64,000 bases of DNA from a bacterium (lineage in GTDB: Bacteria; Actinomycetota; Acidimicrobiia; Spongiisociales; Spongiisociaceae): NCBI GenBank assembly GCA_028821235.1, contig JAPPGV010000014.1, positions 1-64,000 of the forward strand, given 5' to 3'. The notes beneath the pieces are model-generated. The model did no database searches, had not been told where the DNA came from, and saw nothing but the letters and a program-made list of their open reading frames with translations. The position numbers and the translations under genes were made by a program. Every line of letters begins with the position of its first letter. The stretch's first letter is position 1. Positions 1-8,830 of the stretch are shown here, piece by piece.

Positions 1-1106
1 AGCTGCGGGACGATGGTGGATTCGACGTCGGATGAGATGCCGGTGCCTCGGGTCCTGAAGAGGGAGTCCATCTCATCGAAGAAGACGATCACGGGCACGC
101 CTTCGTCCGACTTCTCCCGGGCTCGCTGGAAGATCAGCCGGATCTGCCGCTCGGTCTCGCCTACGTACTTGTTGAGGAGCTCCGGACCCTTGATATTGAG
201 GAAGTAGGACCGGGCGTCGTCGTGGCCCGTACGCCTGGCCACCGCGTCGGCCAGGCTGTTGGCCACCGCTTTGGCGATGAGGGTCTTGCCGCATCCCGGC
301 GGCCCGTAGAGGAGGACGCCCTTGGGTGCCACCAGCCCGTATTCCTCGAACAGGTCCCGGTGGACGTACGGGAGTTCCACCGCGTCCTTGATCGCTTCGA
401 TCTGGTCGTGAAGTCCGCCCACATGGTCGTAGGTGACGTCGGGAACCTCCTCGAGCACCAGTTCCTCCACCTCAGGCCGGATCAGCCTCTCGTAGGCCAG
501 GCCGTGGCGGGGGTCGATGCGGACGTGGTCCCCGATTCTCAAGAAGACCCGCTGCAGTGGCCCGGCCAACTCCACGACCCGCTCCTCATCGGCGTGGGCC
601 ATCACCAGTAGCCGCTCTTCGGAGAGGATCTCCTTGATGGTGACGACCTGACCCTGGCGGTCGAAGTCCCTCACCTCCACGATGTTCATCGAGTCGTTCA
701 CCAGCACCTGCTGGCCGCGCTGGAGTTCCTTGATCTCGATGGAGGGCTGGGCGTTCACGCGCATCTGCCGCCCCCCGCTGATCACGTCGACGGTGCTGTC
801 GCTGTTGACGCCCAGGACCGTGGCGAACGGATTGGGGGCGGTGGTGAGCTTGTCCACCTCTGCCCGGAGCATGGCGAGTTGCTCCCTGGCCTCCTCCAGG
901 ACAGCGGACAGCTTCTCGTTACGCTGGCCTGCCAGGTTGAGCTGGGACTTGGCCTCGGTGAGACGGCTCTCCAGGAGCCGGACCCGGCGCGGGCCGTCCT
1001 GGAGGCGACGGCGCAGCACGGAGACCTCTTCCTCGAGCGCGTGGACGGTGCCTCGGAGCGCGTTGATCCTGTGCTCGTATTCGTACGGCATCTGTCGGTC
1101 AGTCAT
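1..1106 (-). CDS. arc: Proteasome-associated AAA ATPase ARC/Mpa (3' end outside window)
   Basis: Hexameric AAA unfoldase that recognises pupylated proteins and feeds them to the actinobacterial 20S proteasome. The visible 368 residues begin with a coiled coil (about residues 10-90), continue through the OB-fold inter-domain (about 95-205) and enter the AAA module. Walker A GPPGCGKT is at 268-275 and Walker B VFFDEMD at 341-347. The gene runs off the left edge, so the C-terminal half of the AAA domain and the proteasome-docking tail cannot be judged. It lies 66 nt downstream of trmI on the same strand, the usual order ahead of dop, pup and prcBA in Actinomycetota. Start ATG at 1106. Confidence 0.95.
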   Translation of the reverse strand, partial: MTDRQMPYEYEHRINALRGTVHALEEEVSVLRRRLQDGPRRVRLLESRLTEAKSQLNLAGQRNEKLSAVLEEAREQLAMLRAEVDKLTTAPNPFATVLGVNSDSTVDVISGGRQMRVNAQPSIEIKELQRGQQVLVNDSMNIVEVRDFDRQGQVVTIKEILSEERLLVMAHADEERVVELAGPLQRVFLRIGDHVRIDPRHGLAYERLIRPEVEELVLEEVPDVTYDHVGGLHDQIEAIKDAVELPYVHRDLFEEYGLVAPKGVLLYGPPGCGKTLIAKAVANSLADAVARRTGHDDARSYFLNIKGPELLNKYVGETERQIRLIFQRAREKSDEGVPVIVFFDEMDSLFRTRGTGISSDVESTIVPQ

Positions 1107-1172
1107 TCACCCGCCTGAGCATTGCGGGCAGTATACGAGTGGATGCGGACTTCCCGGACAATCTCATACCCC

Positions 1173-1964
1173 TCACGGCGGGTTGACGCATCGGGCGGTG
1201 GTCACGAATCCGGTATGGCCGACCATCCCGTGATCCGGGCGGACCGAGCGGCCCGCGACGTGCCAGGTCCGGAGCAGGATCTCGAAGGTCTCGACATCGA
1301 CGAACCGCCCGCTGGACTCCAGGGCGCTGTGGAACCTGTCAACCTGCGGAACGGTGGGGACGTAGCCGGCCACCAGACCTCCGGGTCGTAGCGTCTCGGC
1401 CGTGGCCGGGATGACCTGCCAGGGCTCCGCCAGGTCCAGAACGAGGCGGTCGTGCTCGACCTCGGCCGCGATCTCACGGACGTCGCCCACCCGAAGGTCC
1501 AGGTGGTCTGGAATCGAGCCGAAGTAGCGCTCGACGTTGGCCCGTCCGCGGGCGGCGTGGTCCTCGCGGAGCTCGCACGAGATCACCCTGCCGGTCCGAC
1601 CCACCGCCCGGACCAGGGCCAGAGTGGCGGCCCCGGAGCCCGTGCCGGCCTCCAGGACGGTGGCGCCGGGCCGGATGTCGGCATACACGAGGATCGGGCC
1701 GAGATCCTTGGGGTACACCACCTGCGGCCCGCGCCGCATCTTGAGTACGTAATCGGCCAGGCGAGGACGGACGCCTATCAACGGCGCGCCGTTGGAGGAT
1801 GTGAACCTGGTCCCCTCGGGCCGGCCGATGATGTCGGCGTGGGCAAGGCTTCCCCGGTGGTACTGGAAGGTGCCGGTGGAGCGAAGTTGCAAGAGGTACT
1901 TGCGCCCCTTGTCGTCGAGCAGGAGAGCCGGCTCGCCCTCCCCGAACGGGATTCCCGCCGCCAC
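1173..1964 (-). CDS. trmI: tRNA (adenine-58-N1)-methyltransferase TrmI
   Basis: SAM-dependent methyltransferase that makes m1A58 in the T-loop of tRNAs. The 263-residue product has the small N-terminal beta domain (FGEGEP, LLDDKGRKY) followed by a Rossmann methyltransferase domain with the SAM motif LEAGTGSGAAT. The reading frame is open up to 2132, but that part is the shadow of the overlapping small membrane gene and is not TrmI-like. A GTG at 1964, or a TTG at 1973 overlapping the upstream stop, fits the family length. It sits directly upstream of arc, the conserved actinobacterial arrangement. Confidence 0.9.
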   Translation of the reverse strand: MAAGIPFGEGEPALLLDDKGRKYLLQLRSTGTFQYHRGSLAHADIIGRPEGTRFTSSNGAPLIGVRPRLADYVLKMRRGPQVVYPKDLGPILVYADIRPGATVLEAGTGSGAATLALVRAVGRTGRVISCELREDHAARGRANVERYFGSIPDHLDLRVGDVREIAAEVEHDRLVLDLAEPWQVIPATAETLRPGGLVAGYVPTVPQVDRFHSALESSGRFVDVETFEILLRTWHVAGRSVRPDHGMVGHTGFVTTARCVNPP

Positions 1965-1969
1965 GACGG

Positions 1970-2068
1970 TCAAAACCCGATCGAGGCCAGGCTGGCCACC
2001 AAGGTCAGCACCATGCCGGCCACGGTGACCCAAACCACCACTTTCACCCATGTGGGCGTGTGCCTCAT
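1970..2068 (-). CDS. Small single-span membrane protein (32 aa)
   Basis: A 32-codon frame starting at ATG 2068, preceded by a strong purine-rich ribosome site (AGGAGAGGAG) about 3 nt upstream. The product starts MRHTPTWVK and is then one hydrophobic helix (about residues 8-30) ending SIGF. Its stop at 1970 touches the start region of trmI, which suggests translational coupling. No family is recognised with certainty. The good ribosome site and clean helix favour a real gene, but its size makes a chance frame possible. Confidence 0.55.
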   Translation of the reverse strand: MRHTPTWVKVVVWVTVAGMVLTLVASLASIGF

Positions 2069-2472
2069 ATGCTCCTCTCCTGGTGCTCCGGCGAGGCGTA
2101 TTTTCGAGTCGTCGTCTCCGCACTCCGAACACCTCTCCGCCAATCTAGTGTGATGAGCCCGCCCGAAGAACGCGAAAATCGACGCCCCGGCAAACGGTTG
2201 CTCCGCCCCGGGCCCTCCCCCGCCACCACCTGTCCTTGGCGTGGGGGCGTGTTGGGCCATACCCGGGTTGGAGCCGGGTGTGGGCGGGTCGCTCCCATAA
2301 GCCGGTATGTTCCCTGCGGGCCGGGTCGCTCCGATCGGTAACGCTTGCGTCCGGTGTAGGTGCTTGGCGGTCGGCAACGTATCGCGGACGTGTGACACTT
2401 TCAACCCCTTCGTCGCGGCCAGTGAGCCTGGCGTCCCTCCCACCGGCCACGAGGACATGGCTAGCCTGAGCG
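2069..2472. other. 404-nt gap between the trmI unit and a plus-strand small gene
   Basis: No convincing gene is seen here; open frames on both strands have Arg/Pro/Gly-rich shadow composition. It holds a hairpin at 2258-2282 (arm CATACCCGG, 7-nt loop, arm CCGGGTGTG, one G-T pair) and a 14-nt direct repeat with one mismatch (CGGGTCGCTCCCAT at 2285 and again at 2322, 37 nt apart). As the only non-coding space between divergent units, it should carry both promoters. No confident -35/-10 pair was identified. Confidence 0.5.
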
Positions 2473-2709
2473 GTGATGATCCGGTTCCTCTCCGCTCGTC
2501 GCGGTGCTCGTTACCTCTTCCAGGGCCTTCGAGAAGGCAAGTCGCCGCTCATACTGGTAGGCCTGATCGTGCTGGTGGCGCGGTTTAACAGGCGTTGGCG
2601 GCCGGACCGCTCACGGGTAGCAACGGTAAAGGTGAAGGCCGGTGAGACCGTCGGCCTACGGGTCTCGCGGCCGGGCGAGGCGCCGGCGACCTTCCGGGTA
2701 GACAGCTAG
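2473..2709 (+). CDS. Small membrane-associated hypothetical protein
   Basis: A 78-residue product of unknown function. A basic N-terminus (MMIRFLSARRGARYL) is followed by a hydrophobic segment SPLILVGLIVLVA (about residues 24-36) and then a basic, soluble beta-like tail (VATVKVKAGETVGLRVSR). The likely start is GTG 2473 or the adjacent ATG 2476; the ribosome site is weak. It converges with the 2714-3207 pair, whose stop is 4 nt away. Composition looks protein-like, but no family is recognised. Confidence 0.5.
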   Translation: MMIRFLSARRGARYLFQGLREGKSPLILVGLIVLVARFNRRWRPDRSRVATVKVKAGETVGLRVSRPGEAPATFRVDS

Positions 2710-2713
2710 AGAA

Positions 2714-2905
2714 CTACAGGCGGTGGATCTCGACCCGGGCTCCGCGGCGCCTGGCGCGCCTCCGTCCGGCCAGGAAGACGACGGCGAGCGCGCCCGCCCA
2801 GGCCAACGCGTTCCTCATCGCGGCCGAGCGGACGAAGTCGCCGGTGTCGTTGACGGCTTCCTCGATCTGGTGAGCCTTGGCCTCGATGTCGTCACGGGTG
2901 ATCAC
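2714..2905 (-). CDS. Small membrane-anchored hypothetical protein
   Basis: A 63-residue product with an acidic, helical N-terminal half (DDIEAKAHQIEEAVND), one hydrophobic stretch (NALAWAGALAVVFLAG, about residues 32-47) and a very basic C-terminus. The start is GTG 2905, which overlaps the TGA of the upstream holin-like gene in a GTGA configuration, so the two are probably co-translated. Such companions of DUF1469/holin-III genes are common in Actinomycetota; the function is unknown. Confidence 0.7.
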   Translation of the reverse strand: MITRDDIEAKAHQIEEAVNDTGDFVRSAAMRNALAWAGALAVVFLAGRRRARRRGARVEIHRL

Positions 2906-3207
2906 AGGGACTCCCTGGGTCGGTTGGCCAGCCACATCACGAAGAGGGCCAGCAGAACGGCCAGTGCCGCGCCGATGAAGTAGCCCAGGACACTCCACAG
3001 CGCGCTGTCGGGAAGCAGGTCCAGCACCAGTCTGAGCCCTGCGATCGAGAGCATCAACCACCCCGCGGCGAACAGCAGTCCGGCCAGCAGGCTGAACCCC
3101 GCGAAACGCGCCACCCGGCGCAAGGGCGCCACCGCCTCCTGGGCGAGGTACGCCTTCGACATCTCGAGCAGTTCGGATATCAACTGGGGGATTTCGGCTT
3201 GCTTCAT
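2902..3207 (-). CDS. Holin-superfamily-III-like membrane protein (DUF1469 type)
   Basis: A 101-residue protein with an amphipathic N-terminal helix (ISELLEMSKAYLAQEAVAPLRRV) and two transmembrane spans (about 36-62 and 72-94). This is the layout of the actinobacterial phage-holin-3/DUF1469 family. Despite the name, the chromosomal copies are not tied to lysis. ATG start at 3207. The gene forms a two-gene unit with the 2714-2905 frame. Confidence 0.8.
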   Translation of the reverse strand: MKQAEIPQLISELLEMSKAYLAQEAVAPLRRVARFAGFSLLAGLLFAAGWLMLSIAGLRLVLDLLPDSALWSVLGYFIGAALAVLLALFVMWLANRPRESL

Positions 3208-3238
3208 GGCGTGTGTGATCCGGCAGGGGCGCTCAAGC

Positions 3239-3259
3239 CTAGTGGTCGGTGGGTATTCC
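3239..3259 (+). repeat. Degenerate 7-nt tandem repeat, GC-rich variant
   Basis: Three successive 7-mers CTAGTGG, TCGGTGG and GTATTCC in the gap upstream of the holin-like gene. They share phase and sequence with similar intergenic tracts at 8039, 22230 and 39459. Confidence 0.4.
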
Positions 3260-3323
3260 TCAAGGAGATCCGGAGTCTCGCCTCAGGGCCCCAGCGACGT
3301 CCGCAACCCGGAGAGGGCGGGCT

Positions 3324-3866
3324 TCATCCCAGCAAGGGCTTGTAGGCCTCCAGGAACTGCTGGTATGTGGCCACTCCCGATCTCTGCCGCTCGATCTCGT
3401 CATCGGTCAGCCGCCTCACCGGCTTGGCCGGGATACCCATGGCGAGGGTCCAGGGCGGGATGACCCGTCCCTCCGGCAGCACCGCCCCGGACGCCAGCCA
3501 GGCGCCCTCACCCAGTTCGGAGCCGGTGAGCGCCATAGAGCCGATCCCGACCAGGCAATGGTCTCCGACCCTCACGCTGTGCAGCACCGCGGCGTGTCCC
3601 ACCGTGGTGTCCCTGCCGACCACACACGGGAAGCCGGGGTCGCAATGCATCACCACGTTGTCCTGGAGGTTTGATCCCTCCCCCACCACCACCCGGTCCA
3701 ATTCGGCGCGGATAACCACCCCGAACATGACCACGGCGCGGGCTTCGATCACGGCGTTGCCGTAGATGTGAACGCCCGGCGCCACGAAGGAGTCGGGATG
3801 GATGGAGGGGGATCCCAGGACCACCGGTCCCTCGGGCTCCCCGTGGGTTTGATCGACCCGGGACAC
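3324..3866 (-). CDS. Gamma-carbonic-anhydrase-like left-handed beta-helix protein
   Basis: A 180-residue hexapeptide-repeat protein of the gamma-CA/PaaY/YrdA family. The three zinc-ligand histidines expected for the family are at 74 (VVMHCD), 91 and 96 (VGHAAVLH). The C-terminal helix ends the protein at the usual length. It could be a carbonic anhydrase or a related enzyme; many homologues have no demonstrated activity. GTG 3866 with an upstream GGAGG is the chosen start. Longer versions of the frame run into the palindromic element and are not family-like. Confidence 0.85.
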   Translation of the reverse strand: MSRVDQTHGEPEGPVVLGSPSIHPDSFVAPGVHIYGNAVIEARAVVMFGVVIRAELDRVVVGEGSNLQDNVVMHCDPGFPCVVGRDTTVGHAAVLHSVRVGDHCLVGIGSMALTGSELGEGAWLASGAVLPEGRVIPPWTLAMGIPAKPVRRLTDDEIERQRSGVATYQQFLEAYKPLLG

Positions 3867-3888
3867 GACCGAAGGATACCTCCGGCTA

Positions 3889-4053
3889 GTGGTCTGTCTG
3901 TGGAATGGCGGCATGGTGTGGCGTCGGCAGCGGTGTTCCTCGCAAGGCCCGGTGACGAAGGCGTACCCGCAGCGGTACGTAGAGGAAGCGGAACGCAGCG
4001 ACGGGACGCCGATGACCGCCAGACCACGCCTGGTTGTTCCGCAGACAGACCAC
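3889..4053. repeat. 165-bp imperfect palindromic (fold-back) element beside tRNA-Leu
   Basis: The ends are near-perfect 17-nt inverted repeats: GTGGTCTGTCTGTGGAA at 3889-3905 and its complement with one mismatch at 4037-4053. Inner arms also match (left GGCATGGTGTGGCG against right GGCGTGGTCTGGCG read on the other strand). The centre holds a small hairpin (CGTACC, 6-nt loop, GGTACG), so most of the element can fold back on itself. It ends 3 nt from the 3' end of tRNA-Leu(GAG). There is no convincing target-site duplication and no open frame of its own. It resembles a MITE-like or REP-like element, or a large structured transcript end. Confidence 0.6.
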
Positions 4054-4056
4054 AGG

Positions 4057-4140
4057 TGTCGGAGAGAGGACTCGAACCTCCACGCCCTTGCGGGCACTAG
4101 GCCCTCAACCTAGCGCGTCTACCAGTTCCGCCACTCCGAC
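4057..4140 (-). tRNA. tRNA-Leu (GAG)
   Basis: An 84-nt class II tRNA. The acceptor stem GTCGGAG pairs with CTCCGAC. The anticodon stem CTAGG/CCTAG encloses loop TTGAGGG (anticodon GAG). There is a long variable arm with GCCCGCAAGGGC, and the T-loop is GGTTCGAGTCC. The 3' CCA is not fully encoded (CCT follows the discriminator A). Confidence 0.95.
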
Positions 4141-4180
4141 CCGAGCGGGGGCACGAGTATACCCACCGCGGGGCCCTTGA

Positions 4181-4810
4181 TCAGTTGACGCCGAGCCGGG
4201 CGATCCGGTCGAGCACCCCGGTTCGCTCCGCGCCGATGGTGGTGCTGTCACCATGGCCGGTGTGGACGACGGTCTCGTCCGGTAGGACCAGCAACATGTC
4301 GCGGATACTCCGGAGCAGGGTGGGCCGATCGCTGAAGCTCCGTCCGGTAGCCCCCGGACCCCCGTTGAACAGGGTGTCTCCCGAGAACACCAGCCCGCTT
4401 CCATCGTCCAGGAAGCAGCACGAGCCCGGTGAGTGACCAGGGGTGTGGATCACTGCCAGCTCGTGTCCGGCCGCCCGCAGGGTGGCGCCGTGGGCCAGGT
4501 CGCGATCAGGTGTGGCATCGGCATACACCATGTCCCACAGCATCCGGTCGTCGGGGTGCAGCATGATGGGAGCGTCTACGTGCTCACGCAGGGCGACCGC
4601 CGAGTTGATGTGGTCGTTATGGCCGTGGGTTGCGACGATGGCAATCACTCGCCGTCCCGCTACCGCCTCCACTATCGGCGCGTGATCGTGGCCGGCGTCG
4701 ATCACCAGAACCTCCTGATCGTTACCGATCAGCCAGATGTTGTTGGTGACCTCCCACTCCCCGCCGTCGAGGCGGAACAGCCCGTCGGTGGTTACCAGTT
4801 CGAGTGGCAT
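4181..4810 (-). CDS. MBL-fold hydrolase, probable mycothiol-pathway thioesterase
   Basis: A 209-residue metallo-beta-lactamase-fold protein of the glyoxalase-II-like group. The metal motif THGHNDH is at 61-67, with further ligands at H126 (HTPGHS), D145 (SGD) and H186 (HTGHGD). It lies 13 nt downstream of the mycothiol-dependent formaldehyde dehydrogenase. In many Actinomycetota this neighbour is thought to hydrolyse the S-formylmycothiol product. The fold and metal site are clear; the substrate is inferred from context. Confidence 0.88.
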   Translation of the reverse strand: MPLELVTTDGLFRLDGGEWEVTNNIWLIGNDQEVLVIDAGHDHAPIVEAVAGRRVIAIVATHGHNDHINSAVALREHVDAPIMLHPDDRMLWDMVYADATPDRDLAHGATLRAAGHELAVIHTPGHSPGSCCFLDDGSGLVFSGDTLFNGGPGATGRSFSDRPTLLRSIRDMLLVLPDETVVHTGHGDSTTIGAERTGVLDRIARLGVN

Positions 4811-4823
4811 GGTCGAGCCCGCC

Positions 4824-5909
4824 CTAAAAGACGACGACCGAACGAAGTACTTCCCCGCGCTCCATCTTGTGGAAGGCCTCCTCTACGTCTCCCACTCCGA
4901 TCGTCTCGGAGACGAAGCGGTCCAGATCGAGACGGCCCTGGAGGTACAGGTCGATCAGCATGGGGAAGTCCTTGGAGGGGAGGCAGTCCCCGTACCAACT
5001 CGACTTCAGGGCGCCTCCGCGGCCGAAGACCTCGATGAACGGCAACTCGAGGGTCATGTCGGGGGCGGGCACCCCCACGAGCACCACGGTGCCGGCCAGG
5101 TCACGGGCCTTGAAGGCCTGCTGGTAGACGTGTGGCAGGCCGATCGCCTCGATGGCCACATCGACCCCGTTGCCTCCGGTCAGCGCCTTGATGGCATGGA
5201 CCGGGTCCTCGTCGTTGGAGTTGATGGTGTGGGTGGCCCCGAACTCTGTCGCCCATTCGAGTTTCCGGTCGTCGATGTCCACCCCGATGATGGTGGTGGC
5301 TCCGGCGAGCTTGGCCCCGGCGATGGCGCCGTCGCCGACTCCTCCGCAGCCGAACACCGCCACGCTGTCGCCCGGGCCCACGCCCCCGGTGTTCATGGCG
5401 GCCCCTATGCCTGCCATGACCCCGCAACCGAGCAGGCCGGCCGCCACCGGCGAGGCGGCGGGGTCCACCTTCGTGCACTGCCCGGCCGCCACGAGGGTGG
5501 CATCCGCGAACGCGCCGATGCCGAGGGCAGCCGACAGCTCCGTGCCGTCGGCGAGGGTCATCTTCTGGGAAGCATTGTGGGTGCTGAAACAGATGTTGGG
5601 CCGGCCCCGCAGGCATGACCGGCACTGGCCGCAAACCGCCCGCCAGTTCAGGATGACGAAGTCACCGGGCTCCACCTCGGTCACCCCGGCGCCCACTTCT
5701 TCGACCACCCCGGCCGCCTCGTGGCCGAGGAAGAAGGGGAAGTCGTTGTTGATGCCTCCCTCCCGGTAGTGGAGGTCGGTGTGGCATACCCCGCACGCCT
5801 GGATGCTGACAACGGCCTCACCGGGACCGGGATCCGGTATGACGATCTCCTCGAGGGTCACCGGCTCGCCGACTGCCTTCGATACCACACCCTGCACGGT
5901 CCGTGGCAT
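4824..5909 (-). CDS. mscR: S-(hydroxymethyl)mycothiol dehydrogenase
   Basis: Zinc-dependent class III alcohol dehydrogenase that oxidises the formaldehyde-mycothiol adduct with NAD. In 361 residues it shows the catalytic zinc ligands C42 (GVCHTD), H63/E64 (GHEAAG) and C162. The structural zinc cysteines are 93, 96, 99 and 107, and the Rossmann motif is [10 protein letters not shown]. The ATG at 5909 has an AGAGGA ribosome site; the upstream extension of the frame lies inside the next gene's 3' region. Its presence implies the cell makes mycothiol, supporting an actinomycetote origin. Confidence 0.9.
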   Translation of the reverse strand: MPRTVQGVVSKAVGEPVTLEEIVIPDPGPGEAVVSIQACGVCHTDLHYREGGINNDFPFFLGHEAAGVVEEVGAGVTEVEPGDFVILNWRAVCGQCRSCLRGRPNICFSTHNASQKMTLADGTELSAALGIGAFADATLVAAGQCTKVDPAASPVAAGLLGCGVMAGIGAAMNTGGVGPGDSVAVFGCGGVGDGAIAGAKLAGATTIIGVDIDDRKLEWATEFGATHTINSNDEDPVHAIKALTGGNGVDVAIEAIGLPHVYQQAFKARDLAGTVVLVGVPAPDMTLELPFIEVFGRGGALKSSWYGDCLPSKDFPMLIDLYLQGRLDLDRFVSETIGVGDVEEAFHKMERGEVLRSVVVF

Positions 5910-5977
5910 TTTCCTCTCCTCTGCTGACGTTGTCCGGAAGACTAGTGGGGCGCCGGTGCCGGAACCCTGCCGCGCCC

Positions 5978-7531
5978 TTACCCCTCGGATGGTGCCCAGA
6001 GCTCGGTTCCGGGATGGAACTGGCTCCACGCGAACCAGAAGGCCTCATGGGCGGGGATCTCGACTCCGTCCGGCCCCAGGGCGCGCAGGCCCCCTCCGTC
6101 CTTCGTCACGACGATCCCGGCGTGCTCGACCGACCCTCCGCCATCCAGCGTTGCGTGCGCATCCACAACGGGGAAGGCCACCACGACCGGCTCTGTCCCC
6201 ACCTCGACGAGCACGCCCAGAACCTTCTCTTGCACAGGCAGGCGGCCGTCAGCGCCTCCTATCGGGAAGATGGGGCCGGCGTCGTCGCGCCCTCTCAGGG
6301 GGTCGTCCGGGTAGGACCGGCCTAACCCACCGTCCTCCGCCACGATGAGGGTATGCGGATTGGCCGCCTTCCACTCGCCCCACCGCGAGGTCACCATCGT
6401 GGTCTGGGGTAGCCGGACGCCCGCCTCCCGGAGCGGGCCGCTCACGGCCTGGCCGGTGAACGTATCGAACATGGAACGCGTGTGGTACTCGTACATCATC
6501 TTATTGGAACGTGAAAGCAGCCCGGACGTGCGGAGCTCGAACGTCCCGGCGTCCCCGAGCCGGTCGCGTACCGAGTCGGGCACCACGTCCGTGAAGTAGG
6601 CCTGGGCGGAGCCGCACAGGGTGCAGTACGGAATACCCAGTCGCCTCCCCCCGATGGTGATGTTGACCATCTCGTGGACTTCCATCATGTTCTTGGGGAA
6701 TGCCACCGACTCACCGTTGACGGTCACCGCGAACACGTAGGCGTCGTCGGGGTAGTAGTCGCCCTCGGAGGCGGGTACCAGCAGGGGATCGTTGAGCGCC
6801 GGGATGCAGCCGCGCGGGCACGGCAGGTGCGTCGTGTTGAGTGGGCGATCGTCGATCAGCACCCCGCCCCATGTGACGTGACGCCAATCGATGAGTGAGT
6901 CCTCGTCGGCGAAGAAGGGGCCCCAACCGAACTCGATCAGGGTGTACAACCCGCCCTTCCACGCGCCGAATCCGGGCGGCGCGGGGGTGTCCCATACGAT
7001 CAGCTGGTTGGTGGCGTCGCGCCACGGGTTCGGACCGAGGTCCACGCCCGTCAGTTCGGTGAAGGCGAACTGGAGGCCCGAGGCCTCGGGGTGGATGAAG
7101 CGCATGAGATCCGCGATGACCCACGCGACACGGAGGTCACCGGACCGGCCGAGGCGGAGTATGGCATCGGTGTCCACCCCGGTGGTCAACGAGTCGAGCA
7201 GGGCTTGGAGATCGGCTTCCACGTCCACCGCCAGGGTGTCCTCCGCCGTAGTGGCCGGCGGTTCATCAGGCGGCTCGGGGGGCGGCGCGAGGGTTCCGGC
7301 GGACTCCTCCTCCGTGGCGGCCGCCGGAGCCGTGTCGGTCGGTTGGTCACCGCCGGATGCGGTGGAGGGCGCCGTCATGCCGGTCGTGGTGGTGGCTTCC
7401 TGAGGGTCCTCGACCTCGAGCGTCGTGGTGTCGCGGCTCGGTGGCCCCGCGGATCGGAGGGTGACCAGCACGGCGACGCCAACCAGGGCCACCAGGCCGA
7501 TCAGAAGCGCCAGGCGGCGTCCGGGGTTCAC
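5978..7531 (-). CDS. DUF3179 domain membrane-anchored protein
   Basis: A 517-residue protein with an N-terminal hydrophobic anchor (about residues 8-24) and a Thr/Pro/Glu-rich linker (about 30-100). The large extracytoplasmic DUF3179 domain carries the family's conserved segment [10 protein letters not shown] followed by the PYCTLCGS cysteine pair (C303, C306). The family's function is not known; homologues occur mainly in marine and environmental bacteria and archaea. It is probably tethered outside the membrane. It is followed by mscR with a gap of about 70 nt and may be separately transcribed. Confidence 0.85.
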   Translation of the reverse strand: MNPGRRLALLIGLVALVGVAVLVTLRSAGPPSRDTTTLEVEDPQEATTTTGMTAPSTASGGDQPTDTAPAAATEEESAGTLAPPPEPPDEPPATTAEDTLAVDVEADLQALLDSLTTGVDTDAILRLGRSGDLRVAWVIADLMRFIHPEASGLQFAFTELTGVDLGPNPWRDATNQLIVWDTPAPPGFGAWKGGLYTLIEFGWGPFFADEDSLIDWRHVTWGGVLIDDRPLNTTHLPCPRGCIPALNDPLLVPASEGDYYPDDAYVFAVTVNGESVAFPKNMMEVHEMVNITIGGRRLGIPYCTLCGSAQAYFTDVVPDSVRDRLGDAGTFELRTSGLLSRSNKMMYEYHTRSMFDTFTGQAVSGPLREAGVRLPQTTMVTSRWGEWKAANPHTLIVAEDGGLGRSYPDDPLRGRDDAGPIFPIGGADGRLPVQEKVLGVLVEVGTEPVVVAFPVVDAHATLDGGGSVEHAGIVVTKDGGGLRALGPDGVEIPAHEAFWFAWSQFHPGTELWAPSEG

Positions 7532-7608
7532 GCCGCGGTCTCGCCGGAGGGTCCGGTCATCTGCTCGTGTGCCGGCCTGCTCCCGATCGCCGGCCGGGGA
7601 TCATGAGG

Positions 7609-7848
7609 TCAGCGGCCCAGCAGGATCGCCAGGCTGACGGTGGTGGCCGCGAATAGAACCGCCACGATGACGGTCATGCGGTCCAGGTTGCGTTCGGCGA
7701 GCGTCGATCCGCCCATGCCGCCGGCCTGCATCCCGCCGCCGAACATATCGCCGAGCCCACCCTTGCCGGCATGAAGCAGGATCAGGAAGACCAGGGCGAC
7801 CGCGACGATCAGGTGGAGGACGGTGATGATGGCGATCGCGATAGTCAT
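7609..7848 (-). CDS. secG: Preprotein translocase subunit SecG
   Basis: A 79-residue auxiliary subunit of the SecYEG channel. It has two transmembrane helices (about 4-26 and 58-77) joined by a Gly-rich loop with the family segment GGLGDMFGGG. It lies downstream of gpmA-tpiA-pgk, matching the common actinobacterial pgk-tpiA-secG order with gpmA inserted. Start ATG 7848; its leader contains the heptad repeat at 7852-7879. Confidence 0.93.
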   Translation of the reverse strand: MTIAIAIITVLHLIVAVALVFLILLHAGKGGLGDMFGGGMQAGGMGGSTLAERNLDRMTVIVAVLFAATTVSLAILLGR

Positions 7849-7851
7849 TAC

Positions 7852-7879
7852 TTAGTTCCTAGTTGTTAGTTTCTAGTTG
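7852..7879 (+). repeat. Degenerate 7-nt tandem repeat, four units
   Basis: Four contiguous 7-mers TTAGTTC, CTAGTTG, TTAGTTT and CTAGTTG, sharing the core TAGTT. It is the cleanest copy of a repeat family found in other gaps of this window, and it lies in the secG leader on the opposite strand. It is strikingly AT-rich for its surroundings. Confidence 0.65.
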
Positions 7880-8038
7880 GTGGTGGTGCGTCAAGCGAAG
7901 CGCCCGCTTGAGCCCGCTGAGCATCCTACCAACCTCGTCGGCACAAACCAGAACATCCGTGGGCGGTTGTCCGCCGTGGCATGACGATTGACATGGCCTG
8001 AGCGGTGCCGGGCACGGGGGTGTTAAGCCGATCACGGG

Positions 8039-8059
8039 CAACTGGCCACTGACCACTAT
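8039..8059 (-). repeat. Degenerate 7-nt tandem repeat at the gpmA stop
   Basis: On the minus strand, the units ATAGTGG, TCAGTGG and CCAGTTG run from the last codons of gpmA into the gap. The first unit contains the gpmA TAG stop codon. No gene is seen between here and secG. Confidence 0.5.
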
Positions 8060-8805
8060 CCCGCTTGCGCGGCAACTGCGGCGGCGGCTGCCTCGGCTAC
8101 CGCCGGATCGCCCAGGAAACGGTCTCCGGCATACTCGAGGTCGTCATCCAACTCCACGACCAGCGGGATCCCGGTCGGGATGTTGAGTCGGGTGATCTCC
8201 TCGTCGCCGATTCCCTTCAAGTACTTGAGCAGGGCGCGGATGCTGTTGCCGTGGGCGACCACCAGGACGCGGCGTCCCGCGGACAGGTCGGGCATGATCC
8301 CCGACTTCCAGTAGGGCACCGCCCGGGCGACCACATCGGCCAGGCACTCGGAGGCGGGGAGCTCATCGTCGGCAACGTCCCGGTAACGCCGGTCGAAGCG
8401 GGGATGGCGCGGGTCCTCCCTTTCCAGCGCTGGGGGCAGCACCGCATAGCTCCGCCTCCATTGGAAGACCTGATCCGCGCCATGCAGGGCGGCGGTCTCC
8501 TTCTTGTTCAGGCCCTGCAGGCCGCCGTAGTGACGCTCGTTGAGCCGCCAACTCCGGCTGACCGGCAGCCAGTGGAGATCCATACGGTCCAGGGCGAGGT
8601 TGGCGGTGCTGATAGCCCTTCGCAGCAGCGAGGTGTGGACCATGTCGAAACCCAGGCTCTCCTCGGCCATCAGAACGCCGGCGGATACCGCCTCTTCCTC
8701 ACCGCCGGTGGTGAGAGGAACGTCGGTCCAGCCCGAGAAGCGGTTCTCCAGATTCCAGGTGCTCTCACCGTGTCGCAACAGGACCACTTGGTTCGGTCGG
8801 GTCAT
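8056..8805 (-). CDS. gpmA: 2,3-bisphosphoglycerate-dependent phosphoglycerate mutase
   Basis: Interconverts 3- and 2-phosphoglycerate in glycolysis and gluconeogenesis through a phosphohistidine. The 249-residue protein has the family signature LLRHGESTWN (catalytic H12), ERHYGGLQGLNK and the second active histidine in VVAHGNSIRAL. The C-terminus is Ala-rich. It sits between tpiA and secG, so four glycolytic/export genes form a minus-strand cluster. Confidence 0.95.
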   Translation of the reverse strand: MTRPNQVVLLRHGESTWNLENRFSGWTDVPLTTGGEEEAVSAGVLMAEESLGFDMVHTSLLRRAISTANLALDRMDLHWLPVSRSWRLNERHYGGLQGLNKKETAALHGADQVFQWRRSYAVLPPALEREDPRHPRFDRRYRDVADDELPASECLADVVARAVPYWKSGIMPDLSAGRRVLVVAHGNSIRALLKYLKGIGDEEITRLNIPTGIPLVVELDDDLEYAGDRFLGDPAVAEAAAAAVAAQAG

Positions 8806-8830
8806 GCGCGTCCGCTCCCTTCCCCTTCCC

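Noticed and set aside
1965-2132. N-terminal extension of TrmI to 2132
   Set aside because: The added residues are the out-of-frame reading of the small membrane gene, and family members start near the GTG at 1964.
2145-2450. Minus-strand frame of about 100 codons in the 404-nt gap
   Set aside because: Arg/Pro/Gly-rich composition, no ribosome site and overlap with competing frames; it looks like non-coding high-GC sequence.
2902-3207. Holin-like gene as evidence of a prophage
   Set aside because: No other phage gene is nearby, and this DUF1469-type family is a common chromosomal gene in Actinomycetota.
3889-4053. The palindromic element as an integrase attachment site of a genomic island at tRNA-Leu
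   Set aside because: No integrase, no duplicated tRNA 3' end and no foreign gene block is seen next to it.
7852-7879. Heptad tracts considered as a CRISPR array or phase-variable simple repeat
   Set aside because: Units are 7 nt with no spacers, and they diverge from each other, so neither CRISPR nor a classical homogeneous slippage tract fits.
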